A stretch of 64,000 nt of DNA. It comes from Mycobacterium paraseoulense. GTDB taxonomy: Bacteria; Actinomycetota; Actinomycetes; Mycobacteriales; Mycobacteriaceae. The stretch is from the NCBI RefSeq assembly GCF_010731655.1, contig NZ_AP022619.1:3100001-3164000 (forward strand), given 5' to 3'. Positions 17,093 to 25,586 of the stretch are shown here, one piece after another; position 1 is the first letter of the stretch; the number at the start of each line of letters is the position of its first letter. Under the pieces are notes generated by a model. That model made no database searches. It worked only from the letters and a program-made list of their open reading frames with translations, and was not told where the DNA came from. Both the position numbers and the translations under genes were made by a program.

Positions 17093-18255
17093 CGACCCGA
17101 GGTGTGGCCGCCATTGTCGGTGTCGCCGACGAGGTTTCGGCGAGCGGGGTGATCGATGTTCCACTGCGCGAGCTCGAGGCTCGGGTGATCACCGCCGCCC
17201 TGGCCGACGCGGGTTTGTCGCTGCGCGACGTCGACGGGCTGTGCACCTGCACCGGCGGAACGCTCATGCATTCGGTGGAACTTGCCGAGTACCTGGGGAT
17301 AGCGCCGCGCTTCACCGACGCGACGCAGACCGGCGGCGCCAGCTACGGGTTGTATGTCGAGCACGCCGCCGCAGCGATCGCGGCCGGCGAGGCGGAAACG
17401 GTGGTGATCGTCTACGCCTCGACGCCGCGCGCCGCGCGCAAGCGCGGTGAAAAAGGCCTCGGAGTTTTCGCCACCCCCGAGCGGCTGGAATGGGAGACGC
17501 CGTTCGGCGTGATGCTCCCGATCAGCGCCTACGCCCTGGCCGCCAACCGGCACATGGCGACGTACGGGACGACGCCCGAACAGCTGGCACAGATCGCCGT
17601 CGACACCCGGCGGTGGGCCGCGCTGAACGAGCGGGCTCACCTGCGCGAGGCGATCAGCGTGCAGGACGTCCTGAACTCGGGCTTCCTCGCCGGACCGCTG
17701 CACAAGCTCGAGTGCTGTCTGGTCACCGACGGCGCCGCGGCGCTGGTGGTCACAAGCGCCGAGCGCGCGCGAGACCTGGCCAAGCCGCCCGCCGTCGTCC
17801 TGGGGGCGGCGTCGGCGGCCTCGCACGCGATGATCTCCCAAATGCCCGACCTCACCATCACGCCGGGCGCCCGCTCGGGGCCGGCCGCCTTCCGCACCGC
17901 GGGGCTAACCCCTTCCGACATCGACGTGGTCGAGCTCTACGACTCGTTCACCATCACCGTGCTGCTGGCGCTCGAAGACCTGGGCTTCTGCGGCAAGGGC
18001 GAGGGCGGTCCGTTCGTCGCGGACGGTGCGTTGGGGCCCGGGGGCACGCTGCCCGGTCAGACGTCCGGCGGCGGCCTTGCCTACACGCACCCCGGGGCGT
18101 TCGGGGCCTTCCTCCTCGTCGAGGCCACGCGGCAGTTGCGCGGCGAATGCGGCGAACGCCAGGTCCCGGAAGCGAGAACGGCTGTCGCACATGGCACCGG
18201 CGGGGTGCTCTCGGCCACCTCCACGGTGATTCTCGGAACGGAGGCTGCCCTGTGA
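17089..18255 (+). CDS. Thiolase-fold protein, Ltp2-like, no nucleophilic Cys
   Basis: 388 residues from TTG 17089, overlapping the ligase stop. It belongs to the lipid-transfer-protein/SCP-X branch: ALADAGLSLRDVDGL near the N-terminus, ELYDSFTITVLLALEDLGFC, and GGGLAYTHPGAFG near the C-terminus, with tyrosines in the last two motifs. The thiolase nucleophile position reads Gln (ATQTGGAS), so it should not act as a classical thiolase. Its DUF35 partner follows with a four-base overlap. By analogy with Ltp2-DUF35 I infer a retro-aldol cleavage of a beta-hydroxyacyl-CoA. Confidence 0.87.
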   Translation: MTTRGVAAIVGVADEVSASGVIDVPLRELEARVITAALADAGLSLRDVDGLCTCTGGTLMHSVELAEYLGIAPRFTDATQTGGASYGLYVEHAAAAIAAGEAETVVIVYASTPRAARKRGEKGLGVFATPERLEWETPFGVMLPISAYALAANRHMATYGTTPEQLAQIAVDTRRWAALNERAHLREAISVQDVLNSGFLAGPLHKLECCLVTDGAAALVVTSAERARDLAKPPAVVLGAASAASHAMISQMPDLTITPGARSGPAAFRTAGLTPSDIDVVELYDSFTITVLLALEDLGFCGKGEGGPFVADGALGPGGTLPGQTSGGGLAYTHPGAFGAFLLVEATRQLRGECGERQVPEARTAVAHGTGGVLSATSTVILGTEAAL

Positions 18256-18647
18256 CCGATGCGCTGCCTGTCCCGCAGCCCAGCCCGGCGTCCGCGCCCT
18301 TCTGGGATGCGACCCGGCGTCGCGAGCTGAGGGTCCAACGATGCGAATCGTGCGCGCGGCTCGTCTGGTATCCACGGTTCATCTGCCCGCACTGCGGCGG
18401 GTCATCGCTGGTGTGGGAGAAGTTGAGCGGCGGCGGCGTCGTTTACGCGGTCAGCGTGCACCACCGCGCCGCGCTGCCCGCCCTCGCCGACAAGGTGCCT
18501 TATTCGGTGGTGCTCGTCGATCTGGACGAAGGTGTCCGCATGATGTCCAACGTCTTCGGTCCCCCTCCCGCGGTCGGTGACCGCGTCAGGCTGGCGTGGA
18601 TGCCGCTCGAGGACGGCCGCAACCTCGCTGTCTTCGAACCGAAGTGA
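18252..18647 (+). CDS. DUF35 / OB-fold zinc-ribbon protein
   Basis: 131 residues from GTG 18252. It has a full zinc ribbon, C31-x2-C34 and C45-x2-C48, then an OB-fold (VYAVSVHHRAALPALADKVPYSVVLVDLDEG). The helix before the ribbon (SAPFWDATRRRELRVQRC) is typical of ChsH2-like partners. It overlaps the thiolase-fold gene upstream and the SnoaL-like gene downstream by four bases each, so the three are tightly coupled. It probably forms the complex with the thiolase-fold protein. Confidence 0.88.
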   Translation: MTDALPVPQPSPASAPFWDATRRRELRVQRCESCARLVWYPRFICPHCGGSSLVWEKLSGGGVVYAVSVHHRAALPALADKVPYSVVLVDLDEGVRMMSNVFGPPPAVGDRVRLAWMPLEDGRNLAVFEPK

Positions 18648-19042
18648 GTCACGAGACCGCGCTGCGGCGCGTCCGCGAAGAGCTCGTGCTCCGCCACGTC
18701 GCGGCCGAGAATGCGCGAGACCTGGAGGCGGCGATGGCCACCTTCACGCATCCTCGCTACGAGATCATCCCTACGGGAATGGTTTTCGATGGCGACGAGG
18801 CGGTCCGCGCGATGCTGTTGCGGCAGTGGGCGGATCTGCCCATGCTGCAGTACTCCGCCGAGGCGCTCTATCACGGCGACAACTGGTTGATCGTGGAAAC
18901 CCGAACGACGGCACCCGGTACACCGGTCGACATGCTCAGCATCAACCTCTTCGGCTTCCGCGGGCCCGATCTGGTCCTGGAACGGTGTTATTTCGATCGG
19001 ATGCTGCTCGCTCAACAGCTCGAGTCGACCCGCACGCCTTAG
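18644..19042 (+). CDS. SnoaL/NTF2-like fold protein
   Basis: 132 residues from GTG 18644, overlapping the DUF35 stop. The pattern RHVAAENARDLEAAMATFTHPRYEIIPTG with a later DNWLIVETRTT strand is typical of nuclear-transport-factor-2-like SnoaL domains. These include ester cyclases, isomerases and dehydratases. It is the last gene of the monooxygenase operon and overlaps the convergent SnoaL-like gene by four bases. It may stabilise or rearrange the product of the DUF35-thiolase step. Function otherwise unknown. Confidence 0.8.
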   Translation: MSHETALRRVREELVLRHVAAENARDLEAAMATFTHPRYEIIPTGMVFDGDEAVRAMLLRQWADLPMLQYSAEALYHGDNWLIVETRTTAPGTPVDMLSINLFGFRGPDLVLERCYFDRMLLAQQLESTRTP

Positions 19043-19482
19043 CCGATCGACGCGCGCCGTTCTTCGGTCGCGTCGACGACGACCCTGCGGTGCGCGATCA
19101 GCCACCGACCCTCACCGTCGAGCGAATACTTGTCCAGATAGCGGATGTGCATGACGTGGTTGTGGCCGCTCGGCTCGCCGCCGCGAAAGTGATTGGCGGT
19201 GCAGTAGATTTCGCCGACCGCCGACTCCTCCTCGACGACATAGAGGGCTTGGGCGACGAGGTGAGCCGTGCGCGGCCAGCGCGAGACGATGCGAATGATC
19301 TGTTGGATCTCGTCGTGACCGGTCATCGTGCCCGGTTCGCGCCCCGGCCTTTCGACGAGCATGGACGCGTCGGGCGCGAACACCGCCAAAAGCGCGTCGC
19401 GGTCTCGGCGATCGACCGCCGCCGCATACCGGCGGGACAACGCCTCAAGCTCCGCCTGGGGAACTGCTTGCGAGAGATCCAT
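19039..19482 (-). CDS. SnoaL/NTF2-like fold protein
   Basis: 147 residues from ATG 19482. The helix ELEALSRRYAAAVDRRDRDALLAVFAPDA and the strand HVMHIRYLDKYSLDGEGRWLIAHRRVVVD are diagnostic of SnoaL_4-like proteins. It lies 31 bases after the serine hydrolase gene in the same direction, so the two are probably one transcript. It is not a close copy of the neighbouring plus-strand SnoaL-like protein. The reaction is unknown; dehydration or isomerisation of a ring intermediate is possible. Confidence 0.8.
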   Translation of the reverse strand: MDLSQAVPQAELEALSRRYAAAVDRRDRDALLAVFAPDASMLVERPGREPGTMTGHDEIQQIIRIVSRWPRTAHLVAQALYVVEEESAVGEIYCTANHFRGGEPSGHNHVMHIRYLDKYSLDGEGRWLIAHRRVVVDATEERRASIG

Positions 19483-19513
19483 CTGCTTCCCGTACCGGCC
19501 GGAAGTTGCCGGG

Positions 19514-20788
19514 TCAGCGGCCGGCGGTTTCGGTGCGCGCCTCGTCGGAAAATCCTGCGCCGAAGCGGGGCACGGTGACGAGCCCACTGCCGTGAGCCTC
19601 GTTGACGGAACGCTGCAGCGGTATCAGCAGCGGCACGAAGAGGAGTTGGTCGGCGACCATCGGCGTCAGCAGGCGGTTGTGAACGAAGCCGAACGAGCTC
19701 TTGGTGATCGGGTCGGCCCAGCCGATGGTCCCGCCCAGCCCGGCATGCCCGAAACCCCGCAGTAGGCCCGGCACCGGCGATCCGTGGTAGCCCAGGTGAA
19801 AGGACATCGGGAAGAAGACGTTCAGGTCCGGCCGGAAACTGCGCCTGCCCGTCAGCGACGCGACCAATTCCTCCGACAGGAATCGCTGCCCATCGATACG
19901 TCCGTCGTTGGTGAGCGCCCCGTACATCTTGGCCAGTCCCCGTGCGGTCACCACCGCGTTCACCGCGGGCATCTCGCTGTCCAGCAGCGCCATGTCACCC
20001 TGCACCAGGGAGGTGATACCGGGTACGTAGGTCGCACCGAACGGACCCGGAACCGGCAGTTTGGCCATCATGGAGATCACCCGGCCGAGCGCCTCTCCGC
20101 CCGAGAAGCGTTGCGGGAACAGGGTTTGCGCGGCCTTCGTGAGCCCGTCGGCCGGCGGGCGTCCCAGGTGGATACCCTCGGTGTCCAGTGGTCGCGCGAT
20201 CTCCGTGCGGAACAGCTCCCGCATGCCCTTGCCGGTGATCGCGCGGGCCAATCCGGATGCCAACCAGCCGAAGGTGAACGCGTGATACGCCGCACGGCCG
20301 GCAAGGCGGTCGACCGGCGCCGCGGCCAGCCGCTCTTCCATGAACCGGTGATCGAGCAACTGCTCGGTGGTGATGGCCCCTAGCCGGGACAGGCCCGTTG
20401 TGTGACGCATCATGTCACGCACGGTGATCTCGGACTTGCCGTTGGCGCCGAACTCGGGCCAGTACTGCGCGATCGGGTCGTCGTACGCCAGCAACCCACG
20501 GTCGGCGAGCCGGTGCAGGACCGTCGACGCCACCCCCTTGCCCGCGGAGAAGACCATCGCCCCGGTGTCCGCGGACCAGGCCACCGTGCCCTCCCGATCC
20601 GCCCAGCCGGTCCACACGTCGACGACGGGTTCCCCATCGACATACACGGACAGCGCCCCACCGCCATATCGCGGGCCGGGAAAAAGCTTGGCAAAGGTCT
20701 TTACTGCGCAGGCGAACCGGGGATCGGCTGCGCCGTGCACATGGGCGGGCAGACCATCACCGGCCTGCAGGGCTGGTCGATCGGGCAT
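19514..20788 (-). CDS. Serine hydrolase, class C beta-lactamase/esterase VIII fold
   Basis: 424 residues from ATG 20788. The catalytic S81-x-x-K84 is in FSAGKG, and a YHAFTFGWL segment around residue ~170 is typical of family VIII esterases related to LipE-type proteins. MRHTTGLSRLG lies between. No signal peptide is visible, so a cytoplasmic carboxylesterase is likelier than a penicillin-binding enzyme. It may open an ester or lactone formed by oxygenation. It is divergent from the ThDP dehydrogenase operon with repeat site 6 between them. Confidence 0.85.
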   Translation of the reverse strand: MPDRPALQAGDGLPAHVHGAADPRFACAVKTFAKLFPGPRYGGGALSVYVDGEPVVDVWTGWADREGTVAWSADTGAMVFSAGKGVASTVLHRLADRGLLAYDDPIAQYWPEFGANGKSEITVRDMMRHTTGLSRLGAITTEQLLDHRFMEERLAAAPVDRLAGRAAYHAFTFGWLASGLARAITGKGMRELFRTEIARPLDTEGIHLGRPPADGLTKAAQTLFPQRFSGGEALGRVISMMAKLPVPGPFGATYVPGITSLVQGDMALLDSEMPAVNAVVTARGLAKMYGALTNDGRIDGQRFLSEELVASLTGRRSFRPDLNVFFPMSFHLGYHGSPVPGLLRGFGHAGLGGTIGWADPITKSSFGFVHNRLLTPMVADQLLFVPLLIPLQRSVNEAHGSGLVTVPRFGAGFSDEARTETAGR

Positions 20789-20840
20789 CGCGGTCGAATC
20801 TCTCCTCAACTGGCGCTTGGGTCGCCCCATCGGACGACTG

Positions 20841-20861
20841 AACAGATATCGTCATATTGTA
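20841..20861. promoter_or_regulatory. 21-bp repeat element, site 6
   Basis: AACA-N13-TGTA, seven of eight bases matching. It lies between the serine hydrolase (start 20788) and the E1 gene (start 20904). The words TGTATGCTCGT just after it, at 20863-20873, recur at 56870-56880 after site 15. Confidence 0.55.
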
Positions 20862-20903
20862 TTGTATGCTCGTCGGCGGAGTGCACATCGCAAAGGAGGG
20901 GTG

Positions 20904-22922
20904 ATGGCCACGCAAGTAGACAACCGAGCCCGGGCCCTGAGCAGCGACCGTGCCGTGGAGTTGTACCGCCTGATGAGCAAGGTGCACCACAGCGACCAGC
21001 GTGTCCGAAAGGGGCTGTCTTCCGGCGAAATCGCGATGAGCTACTGGCCAGTGGACGGCCAGGAGGCGATGTCGGCCGGCGCCGCGCTCGCCCTGTCAAG
21101 CACCGACCAACTGGTCAGCACCTATCGGGGACTCGGCGACGTGGTCGCCAAGGGCATCGACCTGCCCGGGTATTTCGCCGAGATCTTGGGCCGCGGCACC
21201 GGCCTGTCGAAGGGCAAGGCCGGCGCGATGGGCATCTACGACCCCGAGCATGGCATCGCCTGGACCACCGGCATCGTGGGTGCCGGGCCCCTGATCGCGA
21301 ACGGGATCGCGCTGGCGGAGTCCATCAAGGGCAGCGACCGCGTGGTGCTGGTGAGCTTCGGCGACGGGGCGACCAGCATCGGCTATGTCCACGAGGCGAT
21401 GAACATGGCGGCGCTGTGGGCGCTTCCGGTGGTGTTCTTCTGCCAGAACAACGCCTGGGCCGAATGCACGCCGGTGGCCGGGTACACCCGCACGGCGCGG
21501 TTGTCCGACCGGGCCGCGGGCTACGCGATGCCCGGCGTCACGGTCGACGGCACGGACCCGCAAGCGGTTTACCGGGCCGTGGCCGAGGCCGCCGAGCGCG
21601 CACGGTCCGGAGCCGGCCCGTCGTTCGTCGAAGCGGTCGCCTACCGCCTGCAGGGGCACTACTTCGGCGACCAGATGCCCTACGCCGACCCCGACGAACT
21701 GGCCGCCAAGCGTGCCGACCCGCCGTTCGCGCGGTATCGGCGGCGGCTCATCGACGCGGGTCTGGCCGACGAGGCCGACCTCGATCGCATCGACGCGGAT
21801 CTCATTGCCGAGATCGACGCAGCCTTCACCGCCGCGCGCGATGCCGACTACCCCGACGCCGACGAACTGACCCGCGACGTGTTCGCCGCGCACGGCGTCG
21901 AGATCGCGGCACCGGTCACGGAACGGGCGGCGATTCCCGAGGGCGAAACGGAGATCCTCGGCCTCGTGCAGGCGATTCACCGCACGCTGGACCGCGCGAT
22001 GGCGGCCGACGATTCGGTCGTGCTCCTCGGCGAGGACATCGCCGACCCGTCGGGCGGCATGTTCAAGATCACCGCCGGGTTGTCCACCAAGTACGGCGCC
22101 CACCGGGTACGCGACACTCCGATCGCCGAGTCCTCGATCATCGGCGCTGCCGTGGGTGCGGCCCTGGGCGGGCTCCGTCCCGTGGCGGAGCTCATGTTCG
22201 TGGACTTCCTGGGCGTCGCCATGGACCAGATCGCCAATCACGCCGCGAAGATCCGCTACATGTCCGGCGGCCGGCAGGGCGCACCGCTCGTCATCCGCGC
22301 GATGGTGGGCACGGCAGCCGGCCCGCAACACTCCCAAGCGTTCGAGGCCTGGGCGATGCACACACCGGGCATCAAGGTCGTGTGGCCCAGCACCGCCGCC
22401 GACGCGGTCGGGCTGCTCAATGCCTGCCTGGCAGAGCAAGATCCATGCCTGTTCATCGAGTCGATGAAGCTTTACTACGGCGGTGGCAAGGGGCCCGTGC
22501 CCACGGCCGACTACGTGATCCCGCTCGGCCAGGCGGACGTCAAACGTGCCGGCACCGACGTCACAATCTGCACCTACGGCAGCCTGGTGCACGCCGCGCT
22601 CGATGCCGCCGATCAGCTTGCCGCCGAGGATGTTTCGGTGGAGGTGGTTGACCTGCGCAGCCTGGTTCCATTGGATCTGGGGACGGTCCTCGACTCGGTA
22701 CGCAAGACCCGTCGCCTGGTGGTGGCCCACGAGTCCGTCGGCTTCTGCGGACCCGGCGCCGAAATCGCGGCGGCGGTCGGGACGGAGCTTTTTGGCGTGC
22801 TGGTCAGCCCGATTCAGCGCGTAGCGGGAACGTACACGCCCGTGCCCCGGGCGGCGACATTGGAAGCCGCCTGCCGCCCGGACGCCGCGCAACTCGTCGA
22901 AGCGGTCAGGAGGATCGCGTGA
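20904..22922 (+). CDS. Fused E1 alpha-beta ThDP-dependent 2-oxoacid-type dehydrogenase
   Basis: 672 residues from ATG 20904 with AAGGAGGGG just upstream; the frame is open 164 codons earlier, but that part is the antisense of the serine hydrolase. Residues ~20-330 are an E1 alpha domain with the ThDP motif G153-D-G followed after 26 residues by N182. From ~345 it is an E1 beta domain (EDIADPSGGMFKITAGL, RDTPIAESSIIGAAVG). The layout matches fused acetoin/branched-chain type E1 enzymes that decarboxylate a 2-oxoacid or cleave a diketone and pass the acyl group to a lipoyl arm. A free lipoyl protein follows with a four-base overlap. Confidence 0.9.
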   Translation: MATQVDNRARALSSDRAVELYRLMSKVHHSDQRVRKGLSSGEIAMSYWPVDGQEAMSAGAALALSSTDQLVSTYRGLGDVVAKGIDLPGYFAEILGRGTGLSKGKAGAMGIYDPEHGIAWTTGIVGAGPLIANGIALAESIKGSDRVVLVSFGDGATSIGYVHEAMNMAALWALPVVFFCQNNAWAECTPVAGYTRTARLSDRAAGYAMPGVTVDGTDPQAVYRAVAEAAERARSGAGPSFVEAVAYRLQGHYFGDQMPYADPDELAAKRADPPFARYRRRLIDAGLADEADLDRIDADLIAEIDAAFTAARDADYPDADELTRDVFAAHGVEIAAPVTERAAIPEGETEILGLVQAIHRTLDRAMAADDSVVLLGEDIADPSGGMFKITAGLSTKYGAHRVRDTPIAESSIIGAAVGAALGGLRPVAELMFVDFLGVAMDQIANHAAKIRYMSGGRQGAPLVIRAMVGTAAGPQHSQAFEAWAMHTPGIKVVWPSTAADAVGLLNACLAEQDPCLFIESMKLYYGGGKGPVPTADYVIPLGQADVKRAGTDVTICTYGSLVHAALDAADQLAAEDVSVEVVDLRSLVPLDLGTVLDSVRKTRRLVVAHESVGFCGPGAEIAAAVGTELFGVLVSPIQRVAGTYTPVPRAATLEAACRPDAAQLVEAVRRIA

Positions 22923-23152
22923 CGGAAGTGCGGATGCCGAAACCGGGCGACGCGATCACCGAGGCCGAGGTCACCGACCTCTACGTAGCGGACGGCGGAC
23001 ACGTCTCCGAGGGGGATCCCCTGTACCAGATCGCCACCGACAAAGTCGAGATGGACATCGAAGCACCCGCCAGTGGCATCGTTACATGGAAGATCAGCGC
23101 CGGGACGACCTATGACGTCGGCGAAGTGCTCGCAGTGATCGAGGCGCGGTGA
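22919..23152 (+). CDS. Stand-alone lipoyl (biotinyl-like) domain protein
   Basis: 77 residues from GTG 22919. A single lipoyl domain with K42 in the ATDKVEMDIEAP turn; the DKVE sequence fits lipoylation rather than the MKM turn of biotin domains. No peripheral-subunit-binding or acyltransferase domain follows, so it is a swinging arm detached from an E2 core. The overlaps with E1 upstream and crotonase downstream suggest a dedicated carrier for this E1. The acceptor of its acyl group is not encoded in the window. Confidence 0.9.
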   Translation: MTEVRMPKPGDAITEAEVTDLYVADGGHVSEGDPLYQIATDKVEMDIEAPASGIVTWKISAGTTYDVGEVLAVIEAR

Positions 23153-24000
23153 GCGCGCTACCGGATTCCGTCGACGTCGACCTCTGCGCCCCCGAGCTCG
23201 AAGGCAGGATCGACGGCGACACCCTGACCGTCACCATCAACCGACCGGAGAAGAAGAACGCCGTCACCGCGGACGGCTACCACGGGATCAAACGGGCAGC
23301 GATGATCGTCGCCGACGAACCGGACCTGAACTTCCTGGTGATCACCGGGACGGGCGACGTGTTCTGCGCGGGCGGCGACATGAACGCGGTGCAGAATCCA
23401 GACCGCAGGTGGGACGCGTTCACCGAGTCCTACGACGGAACACCGTTCGAAACGCTGGGCAAGATACCGAAACTCGTCGTCTGCGCCGTCAACGGCATTG
23501 CCATGGGTGGCGGCTTGGTGATGACGTTGTTCGCCGATCTCGTCATCGCCTCCGATCGCGCCCGGTTCCGGGTCCCGGACCTTACCCGCGGCGTGTACGA
23601 GGCGTTCGTCGCTGCCCGAATGCCGCAACGACTGGGCACGCTGAGGGCCAATCACCTGATTTACGGCAATGATTGGATCGACGCGCAAGAGGCCGAGCGT
23701 CTCGGGCTAGTCGGCAAGGTCGTTGCGCACGACGCCCTGCGGTCGGAGGTCGACGCGTTGCTTGAAAGGGTCCGGAAGACGGGCCCCGCCGCGCGCGCGG
23801 CCGTCAAACGCGAAATGGCGCGCGCGCTACCGCCCGTCGACGTGACCGGCTACTGGTCGTCGATAGGAACCGCCGAACAGATCGAGGCCTTTACGGCGTT
23901 CCTGCAGAAGCGATCTCCGGCTTGGGCGGTCAACCGCGATCGCGACGCGTTCGTTCAGACCCGACGGTCGGCGTGGCTGGCGCCGCACGAGGATGGCTGA
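23149..24000 (+). CDS. Crotonase-fold protein (no hydratase Glu pair)
   Basis: 283 residues from GTG 23149. The oxyanion-hole segments are FCAGGDMNA and NGIAMGGGLVM. The hydratase Glu positions are Val and Asp (the latter in RVPDL). It is the first of three consecutive crotonases after the lipoyl gene. The three share little outside the fold, so they are not recent duplicates. Possible roles are enoyl-CoA isomerase, dehalogenase-like hydrolase or C-C hydrolase; the acid at the second position may act as base. Confidence 0.85.
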   Translation: MSALPDSVDVDLCAPELEGRIDGDTLTVTINRPEKKNAVTADGYHGIKRAAMIVADEPDLNFLVITGTGDVFCAGGDMNAVQNPDRRWDAFTESYDGTPFETLGKIPKLVVCAVNGIAMGGGLVMTLFADLVIASDRARFRVPDLTRGVYEAFVAARMPQRLGTLRANHLIYGNDWIDAQEAERLGLVGKVVAHDALRSEVDALLERVRKTGPAARAAVKREMARALPPVDVTGYWSSIGTAEQIEAFTAFLQKRSPAWAVNRDRDAFVQTRRSAWLAPHEDG

Positions 24001-24006
24001 CTGCCC

Positions 24007-24804
24007 ATGACTGAGCTTCCGCAGGGGACGTCGGACCTGACCGGGTGCGAGGAGATCCTCGTGGCCGCCGACGGTCCCGTCCGGATCGTGACGTTGAACA
24101 ACCCTGACGACGCCAATGCGGTCAACAACACGATGCACACGGCGTTTACGAGACTGTGGGCGACCCTGGCCGAGGATGTCGACGCGCGGGCGGTGTTGAT
24201 CACCGGTACGGGCGACTACTTCTCCGCCGGCGGAAACCTGGTGGAGTGGTTGGAAACCCACGTCAACAACCCGGTGACCCGCCGCGCCGGGATGCGCGAC
24301 GCCCGGCGCATCGTGCGCGACATGATCGACTTTCCGCTGCCCGTCGTCGCTGCCGTCAACGGGCCCGCGGTCGGCTTCGGGTGCAGCATCGCGGTGTTGT
24401 GTGACATCGTCTTGATGTCCGATCGGGCCTTTTTCGCGGACACTCATGTCGCCAGTGGCCTGGTCGCCGGCGACGGAGGATCTGTGCTGTGGCCGCTGCT
24501 GATGAGCCTTCTGAAGGCCAAGGAGTATCTGATGCTCGGCGAACGCATCAAGGCCGAGAAGGCCGTCGAGTTGGGCTTGGCCAATCGGGTCGTGCCGCAC
24601 GCGGAGATCAAGCAGGAGGGTCTGTCGATTGCCCACCGCCTCGCAGCGTTGCCACCGAGGGCCGTGCAGGACACGAAGCGGACGCTGAACCTGCACGCCC
24701 AGCGCGCGATCACCGGCATCCTCGAATACGGGATCTCCGCCGAGACCGAGTGTTTCACCACTCCCGAACACCGGGCCGCCATCGACAAGTTCCTCAACCG
24801 GTAG
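24007..24804 (+). CDS. Crotonase-fold protein (VAGDGG type)
   Basis: 265 residues. It has FSAGGNLVEW and NGPAVGFGCSIAV, with Ser and His at the hydratase Glu positions, and the motif GLVAGDGGSVLWP, which recurs in a mycobacterial EchA subgroup of unclear chemistry. It lies six bases after the preceding crotonase and ten before the next. Its Asp in GDGG could serve as catalytic acid or base. It is probably part of the same catabolic step series as the E1/lipoyl pair. Confidence 0.85.
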   Translation: MTELPQGTSDLTGCEEILVAADGPVRIVTLNNPDDANAVNNTMHTAFTRLWATLAEDVDARAVLITGTGDYFSAGGNLVEWLETHVNNPVTRRAGMRDARRIVRDMIDFPLPVVAAVNGPAVGFGCSIAVLCDIVLMSDRAFFADTHVASGLVAGDGGSVLWPLLMSLLKAKEYLMLGERIKAEKAVELGLANRVVPHAEIKQEGLSIAHRLAALPPRAVQDTKRTLNLHAQRAITGILEYGISAETECFTTPEHRAAIDKFLNR

Positions 24805-24813
24805 GACCACTCG

Positions 24814-25584
24814 ATGACCGGCGACACCAACCCGGAGGCTGCGCTGATTCGCTACGAAGATCGAGACGGCATCGCAGTGGTTTTTCTCGATCGACCGCGC
24901 CAGCGCAACGCCTTGTGTTACGAGTCCTGGACCGAATTATCCATCGCGCTCGGCGGGGTGGTTGCGTATGGCGACCGCGCGTTGGTATTAGCCGGCGCCG
25001 GAGACTTCTTCTGCGCCGGTGGAGATTTGAAGACGGGGCCGGCGCACGGCGACGGTCCGTTGGGCCCTGCCAGCCGCGTCGAACACGCCCAACGCGTAAT
25101 GGAACAACTCAAAGCTGTGCCAGTACCGACGATCGCAGCAGTCGAGGGTGCGGCCGTTGGCCTCGGTTGGAGCTTGGCGCTGGCGTGCGACCTCGTCGTG
25201 AGCGCGTCCGACGCATTCTTTGCTGCCCCGTTCGTCGCGCGTGCGGTGGTGCCCGACGGCGGATTGGCCTGGCGCTTAACGCAGCAGCTGGGCCGCACCC
25301 GCGCTGCGTCGTTGCTACTACGAGGAACACGATTGCCGGCCAGCGAGGCGGAGCGACTGGGACTGGTGACCGAGATCGTTGAACCCGGATCCACCGTCAG
25401 CCGCGCCCTGTCCATCGCTGACGAACTCTGCCAGGCCGATGCGGGGGCGATCGAAATGACAAAGCGGCTGATCAATTCCGCCGAGGCCGCCCAGCTCGCC
25501 GCCTTCCATCCGCTTGAATTGGCGATGGCGACCGTGGCGCAACAACGTTCGGCGGCCGCCAAGGGGCGGGCCGGGTACTCCTGA
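24814..25584 (+). CDS. Crotonase-fold protein (PDGG isomerase-like)
   Basis: 256 residues. The oxyanion-hole segments FCAGGDLKT and EGAAVGLGWSLAL are present, with Ser and Phe at the hydratase Glu positions. VVPDGGLAWRL places an Asp where PaaG-type and delta3-delta2 enoyl-CoA isomerases carry their single catalytic acid. An isomerase role is therefore the best guess. It is the last gene of the operon; only two bases separate it from the convergent acyl-CoA dehydrogenase gene. Confidence 0.86.
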   Translation: MTGDTNPEAALIRYEDRDGIAVVFLDRPRQRNALCYESWTELSIALGGVVAYGDRALVLAGAGDFFCAGGDLKTGPAHGDGPLGPASRVEHAQRVMEQLKAVPVPTIAAVEGAAVGLGWSLALACDLVVSASDAFFAAPFVARAVVPDGGLAWRLTQQLGRTRAASLLLRGTRLPASEAERLGLVTEIVEPGSTVSRALSIADELCQADAGAIEMTKRLINSAEAAQLAAFHPLELAMATVAQQRSAAAKGRAGYS

Positions 25585-25586
25585 CG

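Noticed and set aside
21096..22892. A 598-codon open frame antisense to the E1 gene
   Set aside because: It runs exactly against a gene with clear E1 motifs. Its translation is rich in Arg, His and Gly with no fold signature. High GC makes such antisense frames common.
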